A stretch of 64,000 bases of DNA from Bryobacteraceae bacterium (GCA_041394945.1 JAWKHH010000001.1:620001-684000); one strand, 5' to 3'; counted from the first letter of the stretch, positions 44,981 through 57,665 are shown. A program made the numbers and translations. Notes: generated from the letters alone by a model not told the origin.

Positions 44981-46392
44981 GCGAGGATCTCCCTGACGAC
45001 GCTTCCGTGGACATCGGTGAGGCGCATGTTGCGTCCGCCGTAGTAGTAAGTGAGGCGTTTGTGATCCATACCGAGTAAGTGGAGAATGGTGGCGTGGAGG
45101 TCGTGCATGTGGACTTTGTTTTCGACGGCGAAGTAGCCGTATTCGTCGGTGGCGCCGTGGACTGTGCCGCCCTTGACGCCTCCCCCAGCTATCCACATGG
45201 TGAAGCCGAACGGGTTGTGATCGCGGCCGATGACGTCGACGTAGCCGCCGTCGGGGAACTGAGCGTTCGGGGTGCGGCCGAATTCCCCGCCCCAAACGAT
45301 CAGGGTTTCATCAAGGAGACCGCGGGACTTGAGGTCCTTGAGCAGCCCGGCAATGGGCTTGTCGGTGGATTGGGCATTCACGCGGTGGCCGTGTTTGAGA
45401 TTGCCGTGCTGGTCCCATCGGTCGATTCCCTTGCGCGCGGGTGAGAGGCATTCCACGAAGCGGACGCCGCGTTCGATGAGACGGCGAGCGATGAGGCACT
45501 CGCGGCCAAATTCCTGGGTGATGTCTTCGTCGAGGCCGTAGAGTTTTTTTGTCGCTTCGGTTTCGTTGGAAAAATCGAGCAAGTCCGGGACGGCCGCCTG
45601 CATCCGGTAGGCGAGTTCGTAGTTGGCGATGGTGGCTTCGATTTCGTTGACCTTTCCGAAACGGTCGAGGACGCCGTGGTTGAGCCTGGCGATGAAATCG
45701 AGCTTGTCTTTCTGACCTGCGGCGGCGCTGGCGGGTGGAGTGAGGTCGGCGATGGGGTGTTCGCCCTTACGGAACAGCGTCCCCTGGTAGGTAGCGGGGA
45801 GGAAGCCCGCGGCGAAACAATCCATGCCGCCGGGCGGGATGAGCCCGCTTTCGAGCACGACGAAGCCCGGGAGGTTATCGCTGTCGGTTCCGAGGCCGTA
45901 GTTGATCCAGGAGCCCATGCTGGGGCGGCCCTGGAAGCCGGAGCCGGAGTGAATGAAGTAGTTGGCGGCGGTGTGTTCGGAATGGTCGGCGACCATGGAG
46001 CGGATGATGGCGAGGTCGTCGACGCATTCGGCAACGTGCGGGAACAGATCGCTGACCCATGCGCCTGACTGGCCGTGCTGTTTGAACTCGAAGGGCGAGC
46101 CGTAGATCTTGTCGCTGATATTGAAGACAGTGGTGGGCGGGCGGAAGGGGAGGGGTTGGCCGTTTTCCTTCGCGAGGCGGGGCTTGGGATCGAAGGTATC
46201 CATCTGCGAGGGGCCGCCGTCCATGAAGAGGAAGATGACGGCCTTGGCCTTGGGCGGGTGATGCGGGGCGCGGGTGGCGGCGCGGGCCTCGCGCGTGATC
46301 AGGTCGAGGAGGGCGAGCCCGCCGAAGCCGTTGGCGGCTCGGCAGAGAGCTTCCCTGCGCGTGAGCAGGCGGCGGGTGTGACTATCGGACAT
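44977..46392 (-). CDS. DUF1501 (sulfatase-like) exported protein
   Basis: A 471-residue protein with a Tat-like start (TRRLLTRREALCRAANGFGG). It has the alkaline-phosphatase-like DUF1501 pattern: FLFMDGGPSQMDTFDPKP, a conserved SMVADHSEHTAANY region, ENGVRFVECLSPARKG-like stretch and the C-terminal IVWGGEFGRTPN and GRDHNPFGF. DUF1501 proteins are almost always encoded next to DUF1549/DUF1553 proteins in Planctomycetes and Acidobacteria, as here (11-base overlap). Substrates are unproven; sulfated polysaccharide degradation is often proposed. Confidence 0.9.
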   Translation of the reverse strand: MSDSHTRRLLTRREALCRAANGFGGLALLDLITREARAATRAPHHPPKAKAVIFLFMDGGPSQMDTFDPKPRLAKENGQPLPFRPPTTVFNISDKIYGSPFEFKQHGQSGAWVSDLFPHVAECVDDLAIIRSMVADHSEHTAANYFIHSGSGFQGRPSMGSWINYGLGTDSDNLPGFVVLESGLIPPGGMDCFAAGFLPATYQGTLFRKGEHPIADLTPPASAAAGQKDKLDFIARLNHGVLDRFGKVNEIEATIANYELAYRMQAAVPDLLDFSNETEATKKLYGLDEDITQEFGRECLIARRLIERGVRFVECLSPARKGIDRWDQHGNLKHGHRVNAQSTDKPIAGLLKDLKSRGLLDETLIVWGGEFGRTPNAQFPDGGYVDVIGRDHNPFGFTMWIAGGGVKGGTVHGATDEYGYFAVENKVHMHDLHATILHLLGMDHKRLTYYYGGRNMRLTDVHGSVVREILA

Positions 46393-49024
46393 AGAGGAAC
46401 TCCGCGGAGTTGAAGAGTGCGTGGGCGAGGTCCGTCCAGGAGGCGCGGGCAGCGTAGGCGAGGGCTTCGCGGCGTTCCCAATCTTCGGGCAAGCGGGCGA
46501 AGGCTTCGCGGTACATATGGCCGATGCGGCGGGCCGGATCGGGCTCTTGACCGGTGAGGCGATCGGCCCAGGCGCGGGCTTGTTCGAGGACGAACTCGTT
46601 GTTGAGCATCATCAGCGCCTGGGCGGGTACGGTGGAGGATCCGCGTACTCCGATGGCGGAGACGGGCTGCGGGTAGTCGAAGGCAAGCATCATGGGCGTG
46701 ATGAAGTTGCGGCGCACCTGGATGTAGAGACTGCGGCGGCCGTTGCCGTCGAGGGGTCCGGACTTTGGCTTACCGCGACCGTCCTGATACGGGCTGATGT
46801 GCGGCATGACGCTTGGTCCGTAGAGAGCGGGGTCGAGTTTGCCGGAGACGGCGAGGATGGAGTCACGAATGGCTTCGGCTTCGAGGCGTCGGACGGGGAA
46901 GCGAGCCAGCAGATCATTGCGGGGATCGGCGGATTCGAGGGCGGGGGTGGCGGCGCTCGAGCGGCGGTAGGCTTCGCTGAGGACGATCTGGCGGTGTAAC
47001 TGTTTCACGCTCCAGCCGGATTCGACGAAGGTGGCGGCGAGCCAATCGAGCAACTCAGGATTGGTGGGACGTTCGCCGGCTTTTCCGAAGTTGTCGGCGG
47101 TGCGGACGAGGCCCGAACCGAAGTGGTGCTCCCAGATCCGGTTGACCATCACGCGGGCGGTAAGCGGATTGTGGGGCGAGGCGATCGAATCGGCGATATC
47201 GAGGCGCCCGCTTCCGGCAACGGGCTTCTGGTTGGACCCGGCGATGACCTGGAGGAAGCCGCGGGCGACGGGATCGCCGAGGTTCTTGTGGCTGCCGCGG
47301 AGGTGAAGGGGGACGTCGTGCGGGTTTTCGTCGACACTGGTCATAGCCCAGGAGGTGGGCGGGACGGTGACGCCGCCGTCGGCGATGCGCACGGGGCTCT
47401 CGGCGAGGCTGTCGTCAGCGGGGGGCTTGTCATCGTCGGAGATGACGATCTTATCGACGACGATGTGACCGAAGCGGGAGCGGTCTATGATTTCGAAGTA
47501 GCACTCGCGGCCGATTTCCTTGGTCATGCGGGCGGAGCGCCATTCGAAGCCAGGCTTGCCGGTGGCGACGAGGTGCGCGCTCTTGTGGTCGTCGGCGACG
47601 ACGGTGACGCGAAGTTGGTCGTCGTCCTTGAGGGAGGCGCTGCCCTTGGTGCCGGCGAGGCGCACGTGGACCCATAGCTTCGGCATTCGGAACTTTCGCG
47701 AAGTAAGGGAGCCGACCAACTGGTTGGAGCCCGGTCCGGCGGAGATGGCGTAGCCTGCGGCGGGGCCTTGTCCGAAGGCTTTTCCTTCGACGGTCCAGTG
47801 TCCGTAGGATGGGGCGGTGAAGTCCTCAAAGAGTTCGTCGCCGGGCCGGAGGGTGGCGGAGGCGGTGGGTTTGGGGGACCAATCCGCGTTGGCGGCGGCG
47901 ATGCGGCGTATGGCGGCTTCGATCTCCTTTTGCTGTGCGGGGGAATCGATGACGGCCTCGCGCATGTACGTGCTGTGCATGACGCCTGCCATGGCGTAGT
48001 AGTCGCGCGTGGGGATGGGGTCGAACTTGTGATCGTGACAGCGGGCGCAGGCGACGGTGAGGCCGAGGAAGGCCTTGCCAAGCACGTCGAGCTGGTTGTC
48101 GACGGTATCGGCGCGGGTTTTGACGGAGTCGACGGCGGAGTTGAGCACTTCGCCGAACCAGAACGCTCCGCTGGCGATGGGGGACTCAAAGAAAGCGCCG
48201 TTGGCGCTGGGGCGGGGCGGGATGAGGTCGCCGGCGATGTGTTCGCGGACGAGTTGGTTGTATGGGAGATCGTCGTTGAAGGCGCGGATGACGTAGTCGC
48301 GATATTGCCAGGCGTAGGGTTTGTCGTTGTCGAACTCGTGACCGTTGGTTTCTGCGAAGCGGACGAGGTCCATCCAGTGGCGGGCCCAGCGTTCACCGTA
48401 GTGGGGGGAGGCGAGGAGGCGTTGTACAACGCGCGCTTCGGCCTGTTCCGCGTTGTCGGCGAGGTAGGCATCGATGTCGGCGATGGCGGGTGGGAGGCCG
48501 GTGAGATCGAAAGTGACGCGGCGGAGCCAGGATCGCCTATCGGCGGACGGAGCGGGAGAGAGGCCCTTGGCACGGATGGCGGCGTCGAGGAAGCGATCAA
48601 TTGGGTTCTTCGCAGCTCCGGGCGGAAGGGTGGGTTTCGTGACGGATTGGAAGGCCCAGTACTTGCGGGCTGCGGCGAGGTCGAACGACTGGGCCTTGGC
48701 AGGCGCGGCGGCGGAGCGCGGGTCGGGCGCGCCGAGTTCGATCCAGCGGCGGAAATCGGCGATGGTTTCATCGGGGAGCTTGCCGGAGGGCGGCATGCGG
48801 AGTTGATGGTCGGTGTAGCTGACGGCGAGGAGGAGGCGGGTGCGGGCACGTTCGCCGGTGAGGGGCTGATCGAGACGGAGGCCACCCATGGGAGCGGCGG
48901 ATTTGGCGCTGTGGCAGGCGAAACACTTTTCGGCGAGCACGGGGCGGATCTTGCGCTCGAAGAGTTCGCCGGTGTCGGCGGCGAATGCGCACACGGCCAG
49001 TGCGGCGGCGAACACTCGTGTCAT
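46382..49024 (-). CDS. PSD1-type protein: Planctomycete cytochrome c, DUF1549 and DUF1553 domains
   Basis: An 880-residue exported protein. After a signal (about 1-15) it has the short cytochrome-c-like domain with FACHS in EKCFACHSAKSAAPMGGLRLD, then DUF1549 (WLRRVTFDLTGLPP near 150, ERWARHWMDLVRFAET, CARCHDHKFDPI), a linker domain (about 380-560) and DUF1553 (NRIWEHHFGSGLVRTADNFG, LNNEFVLEQARAWADRL). ATG 49024 follows GAGGACG; upstream ATGs are possible but less likely. It pairs with DUF1501 downstream, overlapping 11 bases. Whether haem is bound depends on the CxxCH at CFACH and CARCH. Confidence 0.9.
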   Translation of the reverse strand: MTRVFAAALAVCAFAADTGELFERKIRPVLAEKCFACHSAKSAAPMGGLRLDQPLTGERARTRLLLAVSYTDHQLRMPPSGKLPDETIADFRRWIELGAPDPRSAAAPAKAQSFDLAAARKYWAFQSVTKPTLPPGAAKNPIDRFLDAAIRAKGLSPAPSADRRSWLRRVTFDLTGLPPAIADIDAYLADNAEQAEARVVQRLLASPHYGERWARHWMDLVRFAETNGHEFDNDKPYAWQYRDYVIRAFNDDLPYNQLVREHIAGDLIPPRPSANGAFFESPIASGAFWFGEVLNSAVDSVKTRADTVDNQLDVLGKAFLGLTVACARCHDHKFDPIPTRDYYAMAGVMHSTYMREAVIDSPAQQKEIEAAIRRIAAANADWSPKPTASATLRPGDELFEDFTAPSYGHWTVEGKAFGQGPAAGYAISAGPGSNQLVGSLTSRKFRMPKLWVHVRLAGTKGSASLKDDDQLRVTVVADDHKSAHLVATGKPGFEWRSARMTKEIGRECYFEIIDRSRFGHIVVDKIVISDDDKPPADDSLAESPVRIADGGVTVPPTSWAMTSVDENPHDVPLHLRGSHKNLGDPVARGFLQVIAGSNQKPVAGSGRLDIADSIASPHNPLTARVMVNRIWEHHFGSGLVRTADNFGKAGERPTNPELLDWLAATFVESGWSVKQLHRQIVLSEAYRRSSAATPALESADPRNDLLARFPVRRLEAEAIRDSILAVSGKLDPALYGPSVMPHISPYQDGRGKPKSGPLDGNGRRSLYIQVRRNFITPMMLAFDYPQPVSAIGVRGSSTVPAQALMMLNNEFVLEQARAWADRLTGQEPDPARRIGHMYREAFARLPEDWERREALAYAARASWTDLAHALFNSAEFLYVR

Positions 49025-49061
49025 CGTCCTCATCTTATCGAAGGGGCGATACAATGAGCCC

Positions 49062-50309
49062 ATGCAACGCCGTCATTTTCTTCTCGCGGGCTCCGCGCTG
49101 ACCACTTCGCTACATGCCGCGAGCGATCGCGTCCGGATCGCTGTGATCGGCGTGGGCGGACGCGGCAACGATCACGTGAATGAGGCCATGGCCATTCCTG
49201 GAGTGGAAGTGGCGACGCTCGTGGATCCGGATGGCAACCGGACGGAGGCAACGTCGCAGCGGGTGTTTCAGAAGACGGGCAAGAGGCCGAAGCTTGAGGC
49301 GGACATGCGGCGGGTGTTCGACGACAAGGAGATCGACGCGGTGACGATCGCGACGACGAACCACTGGCATGCGCTGACGGCGATCTGGGCGATGCAGGCG
49401 GGCAAGGACGCGTACGTGGAGAAGCCGGTTTCGCACAACATCTGGGAAGGGCGGAAGATCGTCGAGTGCGCACGGAAGCACAACCGGATTTGCCAAGGCG
49501 GAACGCAGCGGCGGTCCTGGGGGCGATTCCGGAAGCTGGTGGACGTGATCCACTCGGGGACGATCGGGGACATCTACCAAGCGAAGTGGGTATTTCCGGG
49601 CAAGCGGGATTCGATCGGGTTCAAGGAGACGAAGGCTCCGCCTTCTTACTTCAATTGGGATTTGTGGCTGGGACCGGCGCCGGAGCAGCCGTATCATGAG
49701 AACCTGGTCCACTATAACTGGCATTGGTTCTGGGATTTCGGGAATGGGGAATTGGGGAACAACGGGATCCACTTAGTGGACATCTCACGATGGGCAATGA
49801 AGAAGGGCCTTCCGGTGAAGGTACATTCGAATGGGGGGCGGTGGGGTTACAAGGATCAGGCGCAGACTCCAAATACACAGACGACGACGTGGACTTACGC
49901 CGACGGGTCTCATATTATCGGCGAGATCCGGGATTTGTACACGTCGGAGCCGATGTCGTGGGAGTTTTTCGGGACCAAGGGGCACATGCACGTTTACGCC
50001 GACGGGCGGATCGAGGTGCTGCTGGGGAGGAACGCGCAACTGGAGCCTCCCGTGGAGGAGCCGCCGAATTTGGATCACATCAAGAACTTCACGGATGCGG
50101 TGCGGTCGCGGGACCGGGGATCGCTGCACGCGGATATCGAGGAGACGTTCCTTTCGACCTCGCTGTGCCATTTGGGGAACATTTCGTACCGGCTGGGGCG
50201 GGAACTGCGGTTCGATCCGGGGGCGGAGAAGTTCGTGGGCGATTCGGAGGCGAATGCGTTGTTGACACGGAAGTACCGGTCGCCTTATGTGGTTCCGGAC
50301 CGGGTTTGA
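49062..50309 (+). CDS. Exported Gfo/Idh/MocA-family oxidoreductase
   Basis: A 415-residue NAD(P)-dependent oxidoreductase. Signal-like start (QRRHFLLAGSALTTSLHA, Tat-type), NAD-binding VIGVGGRGNDHV (about 27-40), catalytic-lysine motif EKPVSHN and the family C-terminal fold. Members act on sugars, inositols or amino sugars; substrate cannot be named. ATG 49062 is divergent from the PSD1 gene with 37 bases between; TACAAT ends 6 bases upstream of the ATG and there is no Shine-Dalgarno, so the transcript may be leaderless. Tat export with a nicotinamide cofactor is common in Solibacter and Planctomycetes. Confidence 0.9.
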   Translation: MQRRHFLLAGSALTTSLHAASDRVRIAVIGVGGRGNDHVNEAMAIPGVEVATLVDPDGNRTEATSQRVFQKTGKRPKLEADMRRVFDDKEIDAVTIATTNHWHALTAIWAMQAGKDAYVEKPVSHNIWEGRKIVECARKHNRICQGGTQRRSWGRFRKLVDVIHSGTIGDIYQAKWVFPGKRDSIGFKETKAPPSYFNWDLWLGPAPEQPYHENLVHYNWHWFWDFGNGELGNNGIHLVDISRWAMKKGLPVKVHSNGGRWGYKDQAQTPNTQTTTWTYADGSHIIGEIRDLYTSEPMSWEFFGTKGHMHVYADGRIEVLLGRNAQLEPPVEEPPNLDHIKNFTDAVRSRDRGSLHADIEETFLSTSLCHLGNISYRLGRELRFDPGAEKFVGDSEANALLTRKYRSPYVVPDRV

Positions 50310-50320
50310 GGGGGAGCGCG

Positions 50321-50514
50321 GTGAGCCAGTTCGTGACAGTCGGCGGTCGCAAGGTAGGATGGATCGCCCAGCGGTCAGCGTTCACATTTTCAGCAAGGCT
50401 GGGGTCGCCGAGATACTGAATTTGCAGCCGCTCCGTTCGATAGCGGAACCCTATCAGGTCAAGCAGGTCCGCGCCGTCATTGTTCGATACAAACTTGCGA
50501 AAGCCGTTGAATGA
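50321..50514 (+). pseudogene. Decayed hicA toxin gene
   Basis: A GTG at 50321 after GGGGGAGCGCG begins VSQFVTVGGRKVGWIAQR, and the last 42 codons in another frame read HIFSKAGVAEILNLQPL and KPYQVKQ-like AEPYQVKQVR, which is the C-terminal half of a HicA-type toxin. From the GTG to the stop is 194 bases, not a multiple of three, and the expected GSHH region is missing between the two frames, so the gene looks frameshifted and internally deleted. Its stop overlaps the hicB start as ATGA. Could instead be a very divergent short toxin from a later start. Confidence 0.55.
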
Positions 50515-50720
50515 CGAAGTACGAAATCATCCTCTACTGGAGCGCTGAGGACAGCGCGTTCATCGCTGAAGTCCCTGAGTTGCCGGGGGGTTCCGCGGAC
50601 GGCGAAACCCGGATGCAGGCGCTTGAGAGCGTTGAGACGGTGATTCTTGAGCGGATCGAAACCGCCGAGGCGCTCGGCCGCCCAATCCCAGAACCGAAGG
50701 GCCGGCTTCTATTCGCGTGA
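50511..50720 (+). CDS. hicB: HicB-type antitoxin
   Basis: A 69-residue HicB N-terminal domain (partial RNase H-like fold): KYEIILYWSAEDSAFIAEVPELPG and the following ADGETRMQALESVETVILERIETAE match HicB antitoxins, including the short forms without a DNA-binding domain. It has a 4-base overlap with the decayed hicA upstream and is convergent with carB (15-base gap). If hicA is dead, this is an orphan antitoxin. Confidence 0.82.
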   Translation: MTKYEIILYWSAEDSAFIAEVPELPGGSADGETRMQALESVETVILERIETAEALGRPIPEPKGRLLFA

Positions 50721-50735
50721 TGGTGCCTGGATCGA

Positions 50736-53975
<3,240 letters not shown>

Positions 53976-53981
53976 TGCGGG

Positions 53982-55118
53982 TCAGCGTGCTTTCTTGTGC
54001 TCGTCGATCATGGCGGCGAAGTCGTCGAACAGGTAGCGGGAGTCGTGGGGGCCGGGGGCAGCCTCGGGGTGGTACTGGACGCAGAAGAGGGGTTCGGAGC
54101 GGTGGCGGAAGCCCTCGAGGGTGTCGTCGTTGAGATTGACGTGAGTGAGTTCGATCTTGGCGGCGTCGAGGGAATCGGGGTCGACGGCGAAGCCATGATT
54201 CTGGGCGGTGATTTCCACGCGGTTGGTGCGGTAGTTGAGTACCGGGTGGTTGGCGCCGCGGTGGCCGAATTTCAGCTTGTAGGTCTTGCCGCCGAGAGCG
54301 AGCGCGAGCACCTGGTGGCCGAGACAAATGCCGAACATGGGAGCCTTGCCGACGAGCTTGCGGACCTGGGCGGCCTGATGCTCGAGCGGCTCGGGATCGC
54401 CGGGGCCGTTGGAGAGGAAGATGCCGTCGGGCTTGAGGGCGATCACGTCGTCGGCGGGAGTGAGCGCGGGGACGACGGTGACGTGGCAGCCGACCTGGAC
54501 GAGGCGGCGGAGGATATTGCGTTTGATACCGAAGTCGAAGGCAACGACGTGGCGGGCCGGTTCGGGGGCATCACCGATGAGGTCGGAGGGGGAGCAGGCG
54601 CTGACGCCTTCGCTCCATTTGTAGGACTCGGCGGTGGAGACGCGGGTGGCGAGATCGAGTCCGGCCATGGAGGGGAGTGCGCGGGCCATGGCGACCAGTT
54701 GGCCGGGATCGCCGCCCTGGCCGGAGAGGACGCCGCGCATGACGCCGCCGGAGCGGAGTTTGCGGACGAGGGCGCGGGTATCGATGCCGGAGGCGATGGG
54801 GACGCCATTGGATTCGAGGAAGTTGTCGGCGCCGCGTTCGGAGCGCCAGTTGGAGGTGACGGGAGAGAAGTCGCGGACGACGAGCCCCTCAATGAACGGC
54901 TGGCGGGATTCGGAGTCGTTGTCGTTGGCGCCGTAGTTGCCGATTTGGGGGTTGGTAAGGACGACGATCTGCCCGCAATAGGAAGGGTCGGTGAAAATTT
55001 CCTGGTAGCCGGTGATGGAAGTATTGAAGACCACCTCACCGCCGCGCACTGTATGCGCACCAAAGCTCCTGCCCTCGAAGACGGTGCCGTCCTCCAGGGC
55101 AAGGATGGACTTTTCCAA
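53982..55118 (-). CDS. carA: Carbamoyl-phosphate synthase small (glutaminase) subunit
   Basis: A 378-residue class I glutaminase supplying ammonia to CarB. It has LEDGTVFEGRSFGA at the start, the nucleophile motif MFGICLGHQ and the His/Glu pair in VQYHPEAAPGPHD. I place the start at the TTG 55118 because a perfect AGGAGG lies 7 bases before it; the ATG 45 bases upstream would add an unneeded tail. No pyrimidine-type leader or attenuator is visible in the 199 bases before it. Confidence 0.96.
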   Translation of the reverse strand: MEKSILALEDGTVFEGRSFGAHTVRGGEVVFNTSITGYQEIFTDPSYCGQIVVLTNPQIGNYGANDNDSESRQPFIEGLVVRDFSPVTSNWRSERGADNFLESNGVPIASGIDTRALVRKLRSGGVMRGVLSGQGGDPGQLVAMARALPSMAGLDLATRVSTAESYKWSEGVSACSPSDLIGDAPEPARHVVAFDFGIKRNILRRLVQVGCHVTVVPALTPADDVIALKPDGIFLSNGPGDPEPLEHQAAQVRKLVGKAPMFGICLGHQVLALALGGKTYKLKFGHRGANHPVLNYRTNRVEITAQNHGFAVDPDSLDAAKIELTHVNLNDDTLEGFRHRSEPLFCVQYHPEAAPGPHDSRYLFDDFAAMIDEHKKAR

Positions 55119-55317
55119 TCGGATGCCTCCTGACGCTGTGGGGTGTAACTCCCATTGGAACACGGCGGCGACCGGAGTTTCAAGACGATTTGGGTCCCGT
55201 GGAGGTCAGGTATTACCCGTACGCCGCATTCGGGTTTTCACCGGTCAAAATGCCACCGCAGTACCGTTGCCGCGAACAAGACGAATCGTTAACTTGGCTA
55301 CAAAGAGGAGAAAGAGA

Positions 55318-55893
55318 TTGAGGAGAGCCATCTTAACAGCGGCTTTGGCGGCAGTGTCGCTGTCTGCCACGCCGCTCCATCCACTGCAAGACCTGCAACC
55401 AGCGGACGCGTTCGGCTTCGACGGTCCGGGCTACTCCATCATTGGCTGGAAGTTCGTACCAAGCGAAGACCTGTTCGTGACGGCGATGGGCGCCTACGCA
55501 CCGCTGCCCGTGGGCGAGCCGTTCTGGGTGCTGCTGTGGAACTACACGATGCACACCCTCGTTACTTACGAGGGGTTCCAGGCGGATGGATCGGGGACGT
55601 GGCAGTGGCAGACGCTGGGTTCTCCGCGGTACCTGATCAGCTCGAATGAGTACATCGTCGCGATGTACCGGGGGGCCGTTCCGCCGTTTCCGGAGCCATG
55701 GCCGCCGAACGTCGCGCCGACTCCGTTCACGATGACGATTCTGGACCGCCTGCAGTACGGCGTAGGGGACCTCGACTATATTCTGGCGGCGGATGCAGTG
55801 GACGTAGTGCCGGAGCTTCGGACGTGGTGGATGGCGATGATTGCGGGGTTGGGGATGGTGGGCTTGAAGTTGCGCCGACCCGTTCAGGGCTAA
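55318..55893 (+). CDS. Small exported protein with VPEP-CTERM-like tail
   Basis: A 191-residue protein from a TTG at 55318 (GAGGAGAAAGAGA before it). Signal peptide about 1-18, then a beta-rich domain of about 140 residues with GYSIIGWKFVPSEDLFVTAMGAY and YLISSNEYIVAMYRGA, similar in feel to DUF4082-type modules. The end VPELRTWWMAMIAGLGMVGLKLRR is a PEP-CTERM-like tail with Leu in place of the second Pro (VPEL). Function unknown; likely surface or secreted protein sorted by exosortase. Divergent from carA. Confidence 0.78.
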   Translation: MRRAILTAALAAVSLSATPLHPLQDLQPADAFGFDGPGYSIIGWKFVPSEDLFVTAMGAYAPLPVGEPFWVLLWNYTMHTLVTYEGFQADGSGTWQWQTLGSPRYLISSNEYIVAMYRGAVPPFPEPWPPNVAPTPFTMTILDRLQYGVGDLDYILAADAVDVVPELRTWWMAMIAGLGMVGLKLRRPVQG

Positions 55894-55907
55894 CACCCGG
55901 CATAGGG

Positions 55908-57665
55908 CTAGCGGAGGTTGCGTTCGGCCATGCTCAGGCCTTGGGCGGCGGCGGCGTTGCCGGGCTGGAGGTCCAGGACGCGGCGGTAGTCAACGGCGGC
56001 GTCGGCCCAGTTGCCGAGCGCGGCAAAAGTGTTTCCGCGGTACAGGTAGGTGGGCCAGTGAAAGGGATCCTTCGCCTTTGCCTTGGACAGCGACTCGAGA
56101 GCGTCGCCGTAGCGCTGCATTTTGGCTTGGACCATGCCGATGGTGGCGTAGACGTGCGCGCTCGGCTCGATGGCGGCGGCCTGCTCCAGCCGCTCGACGG
56201 CATCCTCGGGGCGGCGGGCGGCATCCAGGGCGAGTCCCCAATCGAGTAGGAGTTCGGCGTTCGGTTTCTCCCTGGCTGCGGCGGCCGCGTATGATTCCGA
56301 GGCTTCGTCGTACCGGCCGGCGCCGTAGAGGGCATGAGCCAGTTGGAATGCGGGCCGGGCCTTGCCGGGTGAGGCCTCGGCGGTGGCGGACCACAAGGCG
56401 ATGGGATCACCCCAAAGGACGGCGCGGGCAGACGTCCAGTAACCAAACGAGATCAGGACGGCGGCGGCGCAGGCCACCGCGGCATGCGCTTCGATGCGGA
56501 GACGGCGGACCCCTTCGAGCATTACGAGCACGAGGCCGAGGAACGGGAAATACATGCGACGTTCGGCGACGACGTCGTTGATGGGAACAACGGACGACGT
56601 CGGCGCGATCATGAGCAGGAACAGCAGCCAGCCGAAGGCGGCGAGCGGGTACTGTTTTCGTTTGAGGACGGCGACCACGGTGATCGCCGCGAGGGCGGTC
56701 AGGCCGGCGAGGGCGGTCCAATCGGCGAGCGATGCGCTCAGCGGGAAGTTCGGGTCCAGGTTCTGTCCGATAGGGAGCACGGTCAACCGGAGGTATCGCC
56801 AGATGACCCGGCACTGGGTGAGGAAATACTGATACCAACGCACCCCGCCGACGCCGAAGCCGGCCGTATCGGAGACGGCAAGAACCCGGATGACGACGCC
56901 CACAGCCGCGACGCCGCCGAGCGCGAACAGACCGTGAAGGCGCCAATTGGCGCGGATCCCGCGGATAGAGAAGCCTGGGTTCCAGAAATAGTCCGCCAGA
57001 AGGATTACGCCCGGGATGACGGCGGCCTGTTCCTTGGCGGCCATGGCGGCCGCGGCGAAGGCTAGGATGGCGAGTGTGCGGCCGATGCCGGGAGGAGCGA
57101 CGGGTTCGCGAAAAGCGAAAACGAAGAGCGCGAGCGCCGAGTAGGCGAGCAGGGTGCTTAGAACGTCGGAGCGGCTGGCTACATAGGCGACGGCTTCGGT
57201 ATGCAGCGGGTGGAGCAGAAAGACCGCTGCGCCGAAAGCGGCGAGCGCCCAGGCGCGTTCCCGAGCTTCGCCCGCGCGGCCAAGCAGCCGCCGGCAAAGG
57301 GCGAACACGAGCACGACCACGCCAAAGTGCAGGGCCACGTTGGTGGCGTGGTAGGAGAACGGCCGCTGCCCGCTCACGAGGTAGTTCAGCCAGAACGAGA
57401 GCATCAAGAGCGGCCGGTTGCCCTGGAGCGGCTGGCGCGCCCATACCTCGGCCTCGGGGCGGCCGAAGGGCAGGTAGAGGTCGTCGAACACAAAAGGTCC
57501 GGAAAGCGCCGGAGCGTAGACGAAGAACACCGCAACGAAAGCCGCCGCGACGAGGGGCCAGAACCATTTCGGACGAGCGGCGGCGGGCGGAGCGGAGTGC
57601 GGCACGGTCTCCATTGTGAGTCGCGGGGCGGGCGCCCTTTCGCGGGCGGCGCGAGCGCGGCTCAC
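55908..57665 (-). CDS. TMTC-like membrane glycosyltransferase with C-terminal TPRs
   Basis: A 585-residue protein: N-terminal about 425 residues with about ten hydrophobic helices and the loop GPFVFDDLYLPFGRPEAEVW (a D-D-containing periplasmic loop typical of GT-C/PMT-like enzymes), then TPR units (about 430-570) such as PAFQLAHALYGAGRYDEASESYAAA and AVDYRRVLDLQPGNAAAAQGL. Such proteins transfer sugars from lipid carriers to proteins outside the membrane. The GTG at 57665 overlaps the upstream GT4 stop (GTGA); an ATG at 57614 is an alternative. A signal anchor at about 33-52. Confidence 0.8.
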   Translation of the reverse strand: MSRARAARERAPAPRLTMETVPHSAPPAAARPKWFWPLVAAAFVAVFFVYAPALSGPFVFDDLYLPFGRPEAEVWARQPLQGNRPLLMLSFWLNYLVSGQRPFSYHATNVALHFGVVVLVFALCRRLLGRAGEARERAWALAAFGAAVFLLHPLHTEAVAYVASRSDVLSTLLAYSALALFVFAFREPVAPPGIGRTLAILAFAAAAMAAKEQAAVIPGVILLADYFWNPGFSIRGIRANWRLHGLFALGGVAAVGVVIRVLAVSDTAGFGVGGVRWYQYFLTQCRVIWRYLRLTVLPIGQNLDPNFPLSASLADWTALAGLTALAAITVVAVLKRKQYPLAAFGWLLFLLMIAPTSSVVPINDVVAERRMYFPFLGLVLVMLEGVRRLRIEAHAAVACAAAVLISFGYWTSARAVLWGDPIALWSATAEASPGKARPAFQLAHALYGAGRYDEASESYAAAAAREKPNAELLLDWGLALDAARRPEDAVERLEQAAAIEPSAHVYATIGMVQAKMQRYGDALESLSKAKAKDPFHWPTYLYRGNTFAALGNWADAAVDYRRVLDLQPGNAAAAQGLSMAERNLR

